DNA of 64,000 nucleotides from Rhizaria sp. SCN 62-66 (lineage: Eukaryota; Rhizaria, unplaced), in contig MEDY01000085.1 of the NCBI GenBank assembly GCA_001724265.1, forward strand, positions 1 through 64,000. The letters are read 5' to 3'. Below, piece by piece: positions 20,300 through 31,000 of this stretch. Every line of letters starts with the position of its first letter. The first letter of the stretch is position 1. The position numbers and the translations under genes are program-made. The notes under the pieces were generated by a model that was not told the DNA's origin, did no database searches, and saw nothing but the letters and a program-made list of their open reading frames with translations.

Positions 20300-22337
20300 A
20301 TGGCTACTGCTGAAGGTGTTCGCGCCAACGTCCCTGTTTATGCCTCTGTCTCCCTGTGTACGTCGCTCTATCGTTGCTTTTGCCCCGCCGGCTCGGGGGC
20401 CTGGTCCTGCGTCACCCCCGTTCGGGGCGGCTGCGGTCATGCCTTCGACCGCGTTATTTTCGCCATAATTCCATCTATCATTTTGCAATGCTTAAAACCT
20501 ACATTGGATGTATCTACCCGCATCCGTAAAACTTTCTGCCGTCGCTGTTGAATATGTTTCCGAAGTGCTCAAAAAGCGCTCGCCTCACCCTACTTTGAGC
20601 GACCCCTGTCTCTTCCCCTTCGCACTCGTTCCTGACTCTGTTCTTACCCATACTTTACGCTGATTTGCCCTTCATATGACTTGTTTAGACGTCGGTGACC
20701 TCCACCCCGACACTACCGAGGCTGAGCTCCACGAGAAGTTCGCCACCGCGGGCCAGATCGCCTCGATCCGTCTCTGCCGTGATGCCGTGACTCGCCGCTC
20801 CCTTGGGTACGGCTACGTCAACTTCCAGGACACCGAGTCTGCGGAGCGTGCCATCTCCACCCTCAACTTCACCAAGATCCACGACCGCCAGTGCCGTGTC
20901 TGCTGGTCCCAGCGCGACGCCTCCCAGCGCCGCTCTGGCAACGGCAACCTCTACGTCAAGAACCTGCCCGCGTCCATGGACAACCTCACGTTCCAGCAGA
21001 TCTTCTCCAAGTACGGCGACATCGTCTCGTCCAAGGTTTCCGTCGACATGAAGACTGGCCAGTGCCTTAGCTACGGCTTCGTCAACTTCGACTCCGAGGA
21101 GAACGCCAACAAGGTCGTCGCTGCTTCCCCCATCGACTACAACGGCGCTCAGCTCGTTGTTATGCCCTTCAAGTCCCAGAAGGAGCGTGGCACTGTCAAC
21201 GCCGCCTTCACCAACGTCTACGTCAAGGATTTCCCCGAGTCCTGGTCTGAGGAGCAGCTCAACAAGCACTTCTCCCAGTTCGGCACCATCACCTCCTCCG
21301 TCGTCGTCGTCTCCACCCACAACACCTCGTCTGGCCGCAAGTTCGGCTTCGTCAACTTCGCCAACCACGAGCAGGCCCAGAACGCCATCGAGCAGTCCAA
21401 CGTCGTCGAGGTCGAGGGCAAGAAGGTCTACGTCGTCCGCGCGCAGACCAAGAACGAGCGTGAGCGCCAGAAGAAGGAGATGTCCGAGGCCCGCCGCGTC
21501 GACCGCATGCAGAAGTACGCCCACTGCAACCTCTACGTCCGCTTCCTTCCCGAGACCGTCTCTGACGAGCAGTTCAAGGAGGTCTTCGGCAAGTGCGGCA
21601 CCATCGTGTCCTCCCGCGTCGCCCGCCACGACGACGGCCGTGCCACCTCGGTCGCCTATGTGTGCTTCTCGGCCGCCGAGGAGGCCACCAAGGCCATCGC
21701 CGAGCTCAACCAGTCGATCATCTTCGGCACCACGCCCCTGATGGTGACCTACCACCAGACCAAGGCGGCCCGCGTCCAGCAGCAGCGCCAGGCTTTCCCC
21801 ATGCGTGGCGCCTTCCCGCCCCACATGGGCGCCATGATGATGCAGGTTCCGCCCCACATGAAGCACGGCCTGCACCCCGCCGCCTACGCCGCCGCCGCGG
21901 CCGGTGGCATGTACCCCATGCACATGAACAACGGCTTCATGGGCAACGGTGGCTTCCGCGGCAACCGCAACGGTGGCATGCCCCGCCACTTCAACAACGG
22001 CCCCCACGGCGGCCCCCGTGGCCCCCGCCAGAACCGCCCTCAGGGCGGCAACGGCGTCCGCCGCGGCCCCCGCCAGGCCGGCCACGCCGTCGCTGCGCCC
22101 GCGCAGTTCGACGCCGCGACCTTCGCCCAGTACCCCCCGGACCAGCAGCGCAACTACCTCGGCGAGCTGCTCTTCCCCAAGGTTGCCTCGGTGAACCAGG
22201 AGCAGGCCCCCAAGATCACCGGTATGCTCATCGAGATGGACCACAACGAGGTCATCAAGCTCCTCCACTCCGACGAGGAGCTCAAGGCCAAGATCAACGA
22301 GGCCATCGAGGTCCTCCGCACCGCCGAGCAGCAGTAA
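20300..22337 (+). CDS. PABPC1: cytoplasmic poly(A)-binding protein (two exons)
   Basis: Binds mRNA poly(A) tails and links them to eIF4G and decay factors. Exon 1 is 20300-20357 (MATAEGVRANVPVYASVSL plus one base) and exon 2 is 20689-22337; the split codon becomes Tyr, giving the conserved SLYVGDLHPDTTEAELHEKF. 568 residues. Four RRMs: about 19-95 (RNP1 LGYGYVNF), 106-180 (LSYGFVNF), 198-270 (KFGFVNFA) and 301-375 (SVAYVCFS). A Met/Gly/Arg/Asn-rich linker follows, then a C-terminal MLLE domain (QQRNYLGELLFPKV, KITGMLIEMDHNEVIKLL) that binds PAM2 peptides. Stop TAA. Codon bias is extreme, as expected for an abundant protein. Confidence 0.97.
20358..20688 (+). other. intron in PABP (331 nt)
   Basis: Donor GTACGT after CTGT, acceptor TTGTTTAG before ACGTCGGTGAC. 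Phase 1; splicing rebuilds the TAC codon of the invariant LYVGDL. Confidence 0.93.
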
Positions 22338-22842
22338 GTTGGTTATTGTTAGACGACACCACGGCGCACAAGCAAACCTCTGACCGCCGCGAGAGAGTGT
22401 TGCATTAGCAACACGCATTTCCTCTCGTGTTTCGATCCTCTTGTTTGTTTGCGTGCCGTGCATGTTAACATCAATAACAACAACAACTTGCTCTGTCGCC
22501 CCGCGTGCGCGTGAGTGATACCACCGTAAACACTTGTTTCCCACGCCGGTTCCCTTTCTCTCTGATACAGGGCGCTGACGGGGGTTGTCACCAACACCTT
22601 CACAACACAGAAGCTTCTAAACCTAAAATAATACAACATTGACGGCATTTTCATGAAAATACTACACCTTTACGCATATGAAATAAACTATACTATCTTT
22701 GTATTTGCATGTTTGCTTGTTTTGTTTCTTTATATTCTATCGATTGGTGGTGTGTTATAAAACTGTGTAAAGATCCGGGATGCTTATCCTTTGTTGTTCA
22801 CGCCTGCGTCACTGCGCCGCACTTGCTTTGCGCGCGCGCCGC
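22338..22842. other. convergent intergenic, PABP / LC8
   Basis: AT-rich 3' UTRs of both genes. No gene seen. Confidence 0.4.
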
Positions 22843-23404
22843 TTACTCAGTGCCGCTCTTAAAGAGGAGGACCGAAAGCCCGGCGACGGTGAAGAAGATG
22901 AACGAGCGGGCCTCGTGGACGACCTGGGAGCCGAAGTTGGAGCCGGCGATGCAGTGCCAGGCGGGACCAAAGCGGCCGTCGAAGCCCTGCTTGAGCGCGG
23001 CGGCCAGCGCGGCTGGGTCGGAGCTCTGCTGCAGGGCCTCTTGGGCCAGGGAGATGGCCGCGGAGGAGAAGCGGGGCAGCATGTCCGTGTTCTTGATCTA
23101 AGAGGCGTGTGGAAACGCGGAGTGCGGGGTGCAGTGAGGGTGGGAGAGGCGGATTGGACGAAGACCGATGATAAGGCAGTAACAGTAAAGGGCAAGCAAT
23201 GGACAAGGGGGGAAAAGCACGGATAGTGATGTGAGTGACATGTGGAGAACGCTCAATCATGGCGATCGCGAGCGAGAGAACAGCGATAGCGAGCTGATGT
23301 GGAAAACGGGAGGATAGACGTACCGAGCAGGTGAGCTGGGAGATGTCGAGACCAGGGAAGGACTCAGCAGTGGTGTCAGGGCCGACAGCCTGAGTCTCAC
23401 TCAT
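22843..23404 (-). CDS. DYNLL1: dynein light chain LC8 (DYNLL) (two exons)
   Basis: Small dimeric hub protein of cytoplasmic and axonemal dynein. Exon 1 is 23404-23324 (27 codons, MSETQAVGPDTTAESFPGLD to LTCS); exon 2 is 23097-22843. The join gives the family start S-IKNTDM, then FSSAAISLAQEAL and the LC8 core FGPAWHCIAGSNFGS, VVHEARSFIFF and VLLFKSGTE. 111 residues against 89 in animals; the surplus is a 20-residue leader. Stop TAA. Divergent from the four-TM gene. Confidence 0.95.
23098..23323 (-). other. intron in LC8 gene (226 nt)
   Basis: Donor GTACGT after TGCTCG, acceptor ACGCCTCTTAG before ATCAAGAACACG. Phase 0, and it restores the conserved IKNTDM. Confidence 0.92.
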
Positions 23405-23893
23405 CTGCAGAGCGAATGTGGGGCGGGAGAAGCGAAAGAAAAGAAAGAGTAACGGCAGTGAGCCAACGTCCACCAGCACGGCAGAGAGAGCAATGAAAAG
23501 AGATGCTACCAGACCACAGAGCTGACAATTTGAAACATCACAAATATAAAGTGATATAACGTGGTGCTTATCTATTATACTAAACGCGTGTCGCTGGTAC
23601 ACGGATTTATTCCTGCGAACTCACTCCTCCCAAGACTGCTTTCGCTGCGATCACGAGTTGCACTCTGCAGAGCGTGCCACTACAACCTCGTCCTTTCATC
23701 GATTTCGCATGACAATTCACACATATAGAAACACAGCTTTCGATTCCTCATATAAGCCTTGTATACCCTTCTACCTTCACCATTTTATAGCTCTCGTCGT
23801 TTAGCTCGCGGCTATATCCGTGTTCGCTTCCTAACACCACCGCGCCCCTTTCCCCCACTTGCACTCCGCCCGCGCCGCGTCCCTAGAGCAGCG
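23405..23893. promoter_or_regulatory. divergent promoter region, LC8 / four-TM gene
   Basis: 489-bp head-to-head gap. TATAAG at 23751-23756 lies about 140 bp before the four-TM ATG and may be its TATA box. Confidence 0.35.
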
Positions 23894-25294
23894 ATGGGCC
23901 TGCTGTCCTGCTTGTTCGGCACCCCCGCGTCTGCCGACGACCCGGCACTGGTGTACGCCGCGCTCGTGGACCACTACCAGTCGCGGTACCGCCGCCACCG
24001 CGTGTTCTACCTCTTCGCCGCGCTCTCCTCTTTGCTCATGGGACTCGTGCTGCTTGGGATCCTGCTCTGGAAGGGCCGCGACCTCGGCTTCTGCGGCTTC
24101 CCCGCCCTGGGCTTTGCGCGCGTTGCCGTCTTTGGGCTGCTGGGCTCGTCCGTGCTGGCTTTGTACTTGGTCCGCGGGGCTGCGCGAGTGTACAGTGAGC
24201 ACATCTTCGCAAACCGCGACTGGGCTGCCGGCGCCGTTGCTCCCACAGCTCCCGCCGCTGCTGCTGCTGCTGCTGCTGCTCCGGCTGTTGTTACGACTGC
24301 GCGGACGGCCAAGGGCGACGTCGAGCAGGGCGGACACAACGCCGATGACGACGACGACGATGACGAAGACGACGGTGACGGCAATGGTGGGACTAAGAAG
24401 TACGCTGGTCCTGCTCAAAGCAGCCGTCTGTTACCGCACTTGTACTCGTTCCTTGACCAGATCGCAGACGCGCTGTCCCCCGCGCTTGCTACCACGACGA
24501 GCTTGAACGCGCTGCCCCGCGCGCTGCCCTCCGCCGCCGCAGTCTCCGCCTCGGTATCCGCGACCGTGAGCTCCGCCGTGGGCTCCGCGATCGCCAGCCA
24601 TAGTGCCGAGGCGGGGGCCGGCGCGACCGTGAGCGCGGCTAGCGGCGGGCTGAGCGTTGGCGCGGGCCCTGTGTTGCTGCGGCAGGAGCGGGAGGCGCGG
24701 GGGAGCACGTTCTCCGCTGCCGATCTCAACAATGCACATGCTAACACTGATAACAGTCGCAACAATCGCAACAAGAATCTTGACTTTTACGACGGCGGCG
24801 ACGACGACGACGACGACGAGTTTGCCGAGCACCGTTCCCTCAAGTCCAGCAGCAGCGGGCAGGCGAGCAGCAAAACTGCGCTGAGCTCCCTCGCTCTGCT
24901 GTCACCAGCCGCGGCGGACAGCAGCAGCAACAGCAGCAATAGCATCGACAATAACGAAGGAGGGTCTAGTCTGTACCTGACGTCGTCCTCTTCGCTGCCG
25001 ACCTCGCTGCTGTCCCTGCTCTGCGTGCAGTGCTACCTCTTCGCGCTGCACGTTGCCGCCGACGCCGCGCTCTCGCTGCCCGCCATCGCGCTTTACGCCA
25101 CCCACGGCCACTGCCGCCTCTGGGCGCCCGGTTTTGCACCGCTCTGGGCCGCGGCCGTCGCGCTGCTCGGCGGCACGGTGCTGCTGGGGCACGTCTGCGC
25201 GTGGGTCGCCGCGCTCGCTGACGCCGCCGTCATGGTCAGGCTCGCCAGGGCCGTGGCCGCGCACCGCAGTCGCGCCGCGCGGGCGCGCACGTGA
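23894..25294 (+). CDS. four-transmembrane protein of unknown function
   Basis: 466 residues from ATG 23894 (MGLLSCLFGTP), chosen as the first ATG with local codon bias. The initial MGxxxC is a plausible lipidation context (inference). Membrane segments: FYLFAALSSLLMGLVLLGIL (about 38-58), GFARVAVFGLLGSSVLALYL (about 72-92), LLSLLCVQCYLFALHVAADA (about 370-390) and LWAAAVALLGGTVLLGHVCA (about 418-437). Between the pairs lies a 270-residue loop rich in Ser, Asn and Asp with acidic patches (NADDDDDDDEDDGDG, DGGDDDDDDEFAEH). Stop TGA. No recognised family. Confidence 0.8.
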   Translation: MGLLSCLFGTPASADDPALVYAALVDHYQSRYRRHRVFYLFAALSSLLMGLVLLGILLWKGRDLGFCGFPALGFARVAVFGLLGSSVLALYLVRGAARVYSEHIFANRDWAAGAVAPTAPAAAAAAAAAPAVVTTARTAKGDVEQGGHNADDDDDDDEDDGDGNGGTKKYAGPAQSSRLLPHLYSFLDQIADALSPALATTTSLNALPRALPSAAAVSASVSATVSSAVGSAIASHSAEAGAGATVSAASGGLSVGAGPVLLRQEREARGSTFSAADLNNAHANTDNSRNNRNKNLDFYDGGDDDDDDEFAEHRSLKSSSSGQASSKTALSSLALLSPAAADSSSNSSNSIDNNEGGSSLYLTSSSSLPTSLLSLLCVQCYLFALHVAADAALSLPAIALYATHGHCRLWAPGFAPLWAAAVALLGGTVLLGHVCAWVAALADAAVMVRLARAVAAHRSRAARART

Positions 25295-25818
25295 ACTGAA
25301 TATTGCCGCTTTTTAGAGACTGACAGCGAAAGCTTAGGTTTGGTTTCGACTGAGGTTGGGTTTATGGGTTCAGAAAGTTGAGTCATTGGTGAAACGTATT
25401 TGCTGTGAATATTTAGTGATTTTAGAACGGAGTACGTCAATTGAATATGCACGAGTGATTTGTATGCTGAACTTATGAATGTGGCCCACAACAAGACAGT
25501 AATACACGTAACCAATCATGTACAGCATCAGCAGACACGTGTCGTTTCGGAGAAACAAATCAAAAATCAACTGTATTTATAACTAATATACCGCATCAGT
25601 GGACGTCTCGTCTTATATATGACGCTCACCGACATAATGACAATGAAGCATGCATTCCTCTCGCATGTCACCACCTCATTTACTAAAGCACACACTACTT
25701 TAGTGTTTAGACAACAGATACATAACCGGGACAAACAAGAACAAGACTGTAATACTGTTCAAAAAGAGCAGACGTGCTAAATCACAGAAGAACTGTTTTG
25801 CGTTCTTGCACATGCACA
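25295..25818. other. convergent intergenic
   Basis: AT-rich spacer between two stop codons with no coding signal seen. Confidence 0.4.
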
Positions 25819-26967
25819 TTACTTCGGCTGGCCGAGCGTGCCGTTCATCTGCGTAAAGCCGCCCAGCGCGGCAACTATGTCCCCACTGGCTCGCACATAC
25901 GCGCTTTGTGCCGCGTCAACGGCGCCGTCAAACGCATCCGCCGTGGCGCGCGCGCGGGCCGTGGTGGTCTCCACGGCGGCGTCGAGCGCCGAGACGTCCC
26001 ACCCGCGCTCTTCGCGGAGGTCGGCGACCATGGCGGCGATGCCCGAGAGCACCATGTCGCGCCCGTGGCGCTCGGCGATGACGACGGCGCGGCGACGGGC
26101 CTCCTCGGCGCGCGGCAGCGCGTACTCAAGCCGTTGCAGGTCGGCCTCAAGCTGCAGCACCGTGCGGTCCTGTGCAGGGCCCGGCGCCGAGGGGTTCTGC
26201 GCGTGGTCGGCAGCGGCCTTGGCGCGCGCGGCGGCTACGTCCTGCGGCGTGACGCGAAGTTTGGCCGCGTGCGTGATGTTGGTGAGCGCGTGATACTCGA
26301 CGACCTCGGCGCGGAAGCGCGCGTAGAGGCGCGCCTTGGCGAGGAAATCGGTCTTGCCGTCGCGCTCGTCGTGGAACAGCGTGCGCGCATCGGCCTCGGG
26401 CGGAAAAAATAGCGCGAGCGCGGCCTCGTAGTGCGGCTGCATGTCAACGCGCGCGAAGTAGAGCGTGAGCCACATGCGCAGCTGCGTGGCGACGCAGAAG
26501 AAGGGCGAGGTGAAGGTGCGCAGCCGCAGGGTAGCGGGCACCATGCACTCCATGTACGTCATGATATCGGCCACGGCCACGTCGCGCAGCTTCGTCGGGT
26601 TGCGCAAGAAGTTGAAGAGCATCGCGGAGGAGAAGCAGCAGGACATACGCTCCTGGTCCTCGGGCAGCGCCTCCTGCAGCGCGGCGCGGAGCAGCTTGTG
26701 CTTGTCGAACGCGAAGGCGTCGATGACGCGGTAGATGGAGAAGTGGCAGGCGTATTCGAGGATCCACATCAGCGCCACGGGCCGCGCCGCGACGGGCGCG
26801 TGCACGGCCTGCTACAGGTGGTACGTCAGCATCTCGGGCGCAAGAAACGACGCTGGGGGCAGCGCCGCAACCATCGCGGACATGTTAGCCGGCGGGGCCG
26901 CGCCGGACGCGGCCGCGGAAGCGGCGGCCGCGGCGGCAGAGGCTGAGGCGGAAGAGGACGATGACAT
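25819..26967 (-). CDS. unknown conserved-looking helical protein with one in-frame TAG
   Basis: Start ATG 26967 opens with a Ser/Ala run (MSSSSSASASAAAAAA). The frame passes TAG 26812-26814 and continues to TAA 25819-25821, 382 residues. The middle is non-repetitive and Cys/aromatic-rich (LMWILEYACHFSIYRVIDAF, ERMSCCFSSAMLFNFLRNP, RTFTSPFFCVATQLRMWLTL), typical of a buried helical core. The last third is Ala/Arg/Glu helix, likely coiled coil. Under the standard code the second part would lack an ATG until LMWILEY. I do not recognise the family. It is divergent from the kinase. Confidence 0.75.
26812..26814 (-). other. in-frame TAG codon in unknown gene
   Basis: Context APEMLTYHL-TAG-QAVHAPV. 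It is followed directly by CAG, and the frame is open on both sides. Confidence 0.7.
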
Positions 26968-28020
26968 CGGGCTCGCGCGCACTGAAAGGAAACGGCTTGA
27001 CAGAAACAGCAAGGGATACTTGCTTTCACAAGTTTTTGTGTAGTTTGTGGCTGATAAGTAGGGTTAGGAGCCAAGTCCTATGAAGGGGGCGTGTGGGAAA
27101 GCGGGACGGTCCGGAAGAAACCAAGGGAACGAAGCAGTTAGCTTGATGACGAGTAAAGGTGATGGAGCACAATCGAGGAAAAACAATAGATAGGCCGCAT
27201 TAAAAATACCAATTGGTGTCTGAAAAATGCCGTTACAATCGTATGTGTCGGACGTAGCGCGACTTCTAGTCATGTAAAGTCACATTCTGAATGGCGCCAA
27301 CCGAGACAACCGAGTATCTACGAGTTCGTAAAAATTCGCCTTCGGCTGGGGGATCTTTTGGAATTCGGCCTCGTGCCCTCCGAAAAGTGCTGCTGGGGGG
27401 ACATCAAGACAACATAAACGCCGAGTATAACGTCTACACTTTGTATCTGTTTTTGGGTTCACTGGTCAGTTTATTTTTTCTTCTCGGAACGTATCCTGCT
27501 TGGGGTGGGATCAAAGTCTTTGGTCACCTCCCAGCTATCCTCCATAAACGGATGCAGCGCCCTCCTCACAGCTTTTTGCCACTTTTTCCAATTGTTTTTG
27601 CACTTGCTTTACGATTACCACAAACATCGCGTACTATTCTTTCTAGAAACACCACTTTAACCGCAATAAACGCTATAGAAGCCTTGTTCTGGTTCTCTAT
27701 CGCGCAGCCTCGCGACTCCCCCTGCCCCTCTGCCCGGTCGGAGCAGCAGTCGCCCGCCAGCCCGCCCATCGACTTCCCCAGCGCGCTCGCACGCCTGGGA
27801 CTGTCCCCACTGCCTCTTCGCGCACGCAGCCCAGTACCCGCGCTTGATAGGGCCATCTAACGCCTAAAAGTTCGTTGCTTCAGGCAGCTGTACGTAACCA
27901 GACCCCTTTCGTGATTGTGTTGTGACACGCAGCAGTCTCGTCGGTCCTCCTCAGCACACTCTCGCTCCACACACACACGCGTAAGCCAGTCGCTCTGTGC
28001 TGCGTGGCGCCCCGCCTGCG
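26968..28020. promoter_or_regulatory. divergent gap, unknown gene / kinase
   Basis: 1.05 kb. A GTACGT at 27890 with AG acceptors at 27932 or 27954 could be a short 5' UTR intron of the kinase. A 189-codon frame lies inside (separate entry). Confidence 0.35.
27291..27860 (+). CDS. possible small ORF or kinase leader ORF, 189 codons
   Basis: ATG 27291 to TAA 27858-27860. The first two thirds have mixed composition with two weakly hydrophobic stretches (LYLFLGSLVSLFFLL, LPLFPIVFALALRLP). The last 45 codons are GC-rich and Ser/Pro/Leu-rich, like coding DNA here. It ends 160 bp before the kinase ATG, so it could be a leader ORF or a chance frame. No family match. Confidence 0.2.
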   Translation: MAPTETTEYLRVRKNSPSAGGSFGIRPRALRKVLLGGHQDNINAEYNVYTLYLFLGSLVSLFFLLGTYPAWGGIKVFGHLPAILHKRMQRPPHSFLPLFPIVFALALRLPQTSRTILSRNTTLTAINAIEALFWFSIAQPRDSPCPSARSEQQSPASPPIDFPSALARLGLSPLPLRARSPVPALDRAI

Positions 28021-31000
28021 ATGTACCTCCGCAAGCGCGCGCACAAGAACAAAGACGCCTCCGCGGGCGCCGATGGCGCCGCGGGCACTGGGTCGTCGTT
28101 CCCCCCGTCGTCGTCTTTCCCCCCGTCCCCTTTCGTCGCCCCGGGCGGCGGCGCGGCCCCCGGCTCCCCGCTGCCCGTATCGGCCGCGCCATCGCAGCCC
28201 ATGGCGAACCCGGCCACGGCGGCGGCGTCGACCGCGGGCGGCAACGCGGGGAAGCCCACCGCGCCCAACTTCGGCGAGGAGGCAGAGCGGCTCGTGATCG
28301 GCCACTACCAGCTCATGAAGACCATCGGCCGCGGTGCGTTCGGCATCGTCTACCGCGGGCTCTGCCTTACCACGGCCGAGACGGTCGCCGTCAAGCGCAT
28401 TAACCTGCACGGCATGCCCAAGGGCGAGCTCGACGGCATCGAGCAGGAAATCGGGCTGCTGCAGGGACTGATGCACCCCAACATCGTCAAATACCGCGAC
28501 GCGATCCGCTCTGAGTCGCACCTGAACATCATCCTCGAGTTCGTCGAGAACGGCTCGCTGCTGTGGATGATGAACACGCTGGGCGGCAAGTTCCCCGAGC
28601 CGCTCGTTGTGCACTACATCGCTCAGGTCGTCATCGGGCTCGAGTATCTCCACAACCAGGGTGTGATTCACCGCGACATCAAGTCCGCCAACATCCTCTC
28701 CACCAAGCACGGACTGGTCAAACTGGCCGACTTCGGTGTCGCGACTAAGCTCAACGAGTCGCGCAAGTCGACCTCGGTCGTCGGCACGCCCTACTGGATG
28801 GCGCCCGAAATCATCGAAATGACCGGCCAGCAGTCGCCCGCCTGCGACATCTGGTCCGTCGGCTGCACCGTCATCGAGCTTATCACGGGCAAGCCTCCGT
28901 ACTTTGATCTGCAGCAGATGCCCGCGCTGTTCCGCATCGTCCAGGATGACCACCCGCCGCTGCCGGACAACATCACGCCCGCGTGTAAGTCGTTCCTCCT
29001 CGAGTGCTTCCAGAAGGACCCCAACCGGCGCATCGACGCGCCCGGCCTCCTCAAACACCAGTGGCTTAAGGACGCCGTCAAGCAGTTCAAGGATCGCATG
29101 CGTCTCGGCGGCGGCGCGGGCGGCGGCGGCGGCGGTGATGCGCCCTTGCTCGACTCGGCGGGCATGCTGGGTGCCTTCGGCGGCGCGCTGGGCGGGGAGT
29201 CCCCCGACTCGATACCGCGCCGCGCCGTTGCGGCGACCCAGCCCGCCGCGGCGTCTGCGCAGACCGCGCCCGCGACCGCCGCGGCGGGCGCTGGGGCTGG
29301 CACTGGAGCCGCCGCCTCGACCGCCGCGGCCGCTGCCACCAAGCCCGCCGCCGCGGCTGCGAAGCCCGAGGACGACGACGAGGGGTTCTGGGACGACGAC
29401 GACGCGCCCCCATCCTCCGGCACGGCCACGACCACCGGCGGCGGCGCTAAGGGCCGCTCCGCCACCACCAACGGCTTCGGCGACGACGATGACGACGACC
29501 ACGACTGGTTCGAGACGCAGTCCTCCGCGGGCGGTGCGGGTGCCGGCGCGCTGGGCAGCATCAGCGCTAACAACGGCCTCCGGGGCCCGTTGGGCTCGAG
29601 CGTGGGCGTGTCGGACGAGCTGCCCGACGACGACGTCGACTATAAGGCCAACACGTTCTCTGGCGGCAGCAAGCCTGCCGCCGCGGGATCCACCCCGACC
29701 ACTGGCGGCCGCGCGCTCAACGCCTTCCGTGAGGCTGGTGAAGAGGAGGAATGGGGCGGGGCGTTCGGCGACGCGCTCGTGGCCAAGCTCAACGCGCCCG
29801 CCGCCGCCGCCGCCAAGGCCGCTGCCAAGGGCGCCGCCGCGGGCAGCAGCGCAAAGGCGTCCTCGCTTCGCTCCGGCGCCTCCGCTGGCGCGGGTGCGGG
29901 TGCGGGCGCTGCGGGGAAGACTGGGACTACGGTGGACCTGGCTGCATTCGCGGACGACGGCGACGACGACGACGCGTTCGGGCTCGGCGACCTCGTCGAC
30001 CTGGTCCCATCCTCGTCCTCCGTCGCCGTCACCGCCACGGCCGCCAACGCCGGCGGCGGCAGCAGCAGCAGCAGCGGCAGCGGCGCCACTGGCAGTGCGC
30101 TGAGCGCCGAGGCCGTGGCGAGCCGTCTCCGTGCATTTGCGCCCTCGGCCGACGGCGACGGCGACGACGACCTGGCCGACTTCGACATCGACGCCAACGC
30201 CGCCACGCTGCGTCTCCGCGCGCTGGCCGGCACCACGGGCAAGACGGGCGCGGGCGGCGACGGCGGCGACGGCGACGGCGAGGCCGGCGCGGGCGCCGAG
30301 GAGGAGGACGAGGATGCGGACCCGTTCGACACGGTCGAGTTCGACGACGTGGTGCCTGACGCCAACTCCATCACGCTGGCGCGCTTCGACCGCCTCGTCC
30401 TCGCGCTCGCGCCCTCCAGCAACGGCCACGCCGCCAACGCCAACAACATCGCTGGCGGGGCCGGCGCCGGGGCCGCGGCGGGCTCAGCCGCGGGCGCTGG
30501 CTCCGGCGCCGCGGGCGCCGCAGGCTCAGCCGCGGGCGCCGGCTCCGCCGCGGGCACTGCGGGCGCATCTGGCTCCGTGGGCTCTGCGGCCGCCGCGGGC
30601 TCCGCTGCGGGCGCGGGCAACGGTGCCGCGGGCGCTGCGGGCGCCGGCGGCGCTGCCGGTTCCGCCGCCGCCGCGGGCGCCGCTGCTGCGGGCTCCGCCC
30701 CCGCGGGCTCCGCCGCCGCTGGCGCTGGCTCGGCCGCCGCGTCTGGCTCGGCCGCTGGCTCCACAGCCGCGCCCGCGGGCGACAGCGCGGCGGCGCTGCT
30801 GCTGGATCACGACGACGCCGACTCTGCCGCGGCGGTGACGACGATCGACACCTGCCGCGCGCTGAGCGTCATGGTTGCGACGGAGGCGGCGGCGCTGCAA
30901 TCTGCCATCACGCGGTGCGTTGTGCCCATCATGGAAGTGCTTGAGCTGCCCAACATGCGCTGTGTGCACGCTGTGTTGTGCCTCGTCAACAACATCCTCT

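Noticed and set aside
20685-22544. 619-codon open frame antisense to PABP
   Set aside because: Same codon-bias artefact; it overlaps a clear PABP.
27880-30429. 849-codon open frame antisense to the kinase
   Set aside because: Arg/Gly/Val/Ala-rich shadow of a GC-rich gene with no domain content.
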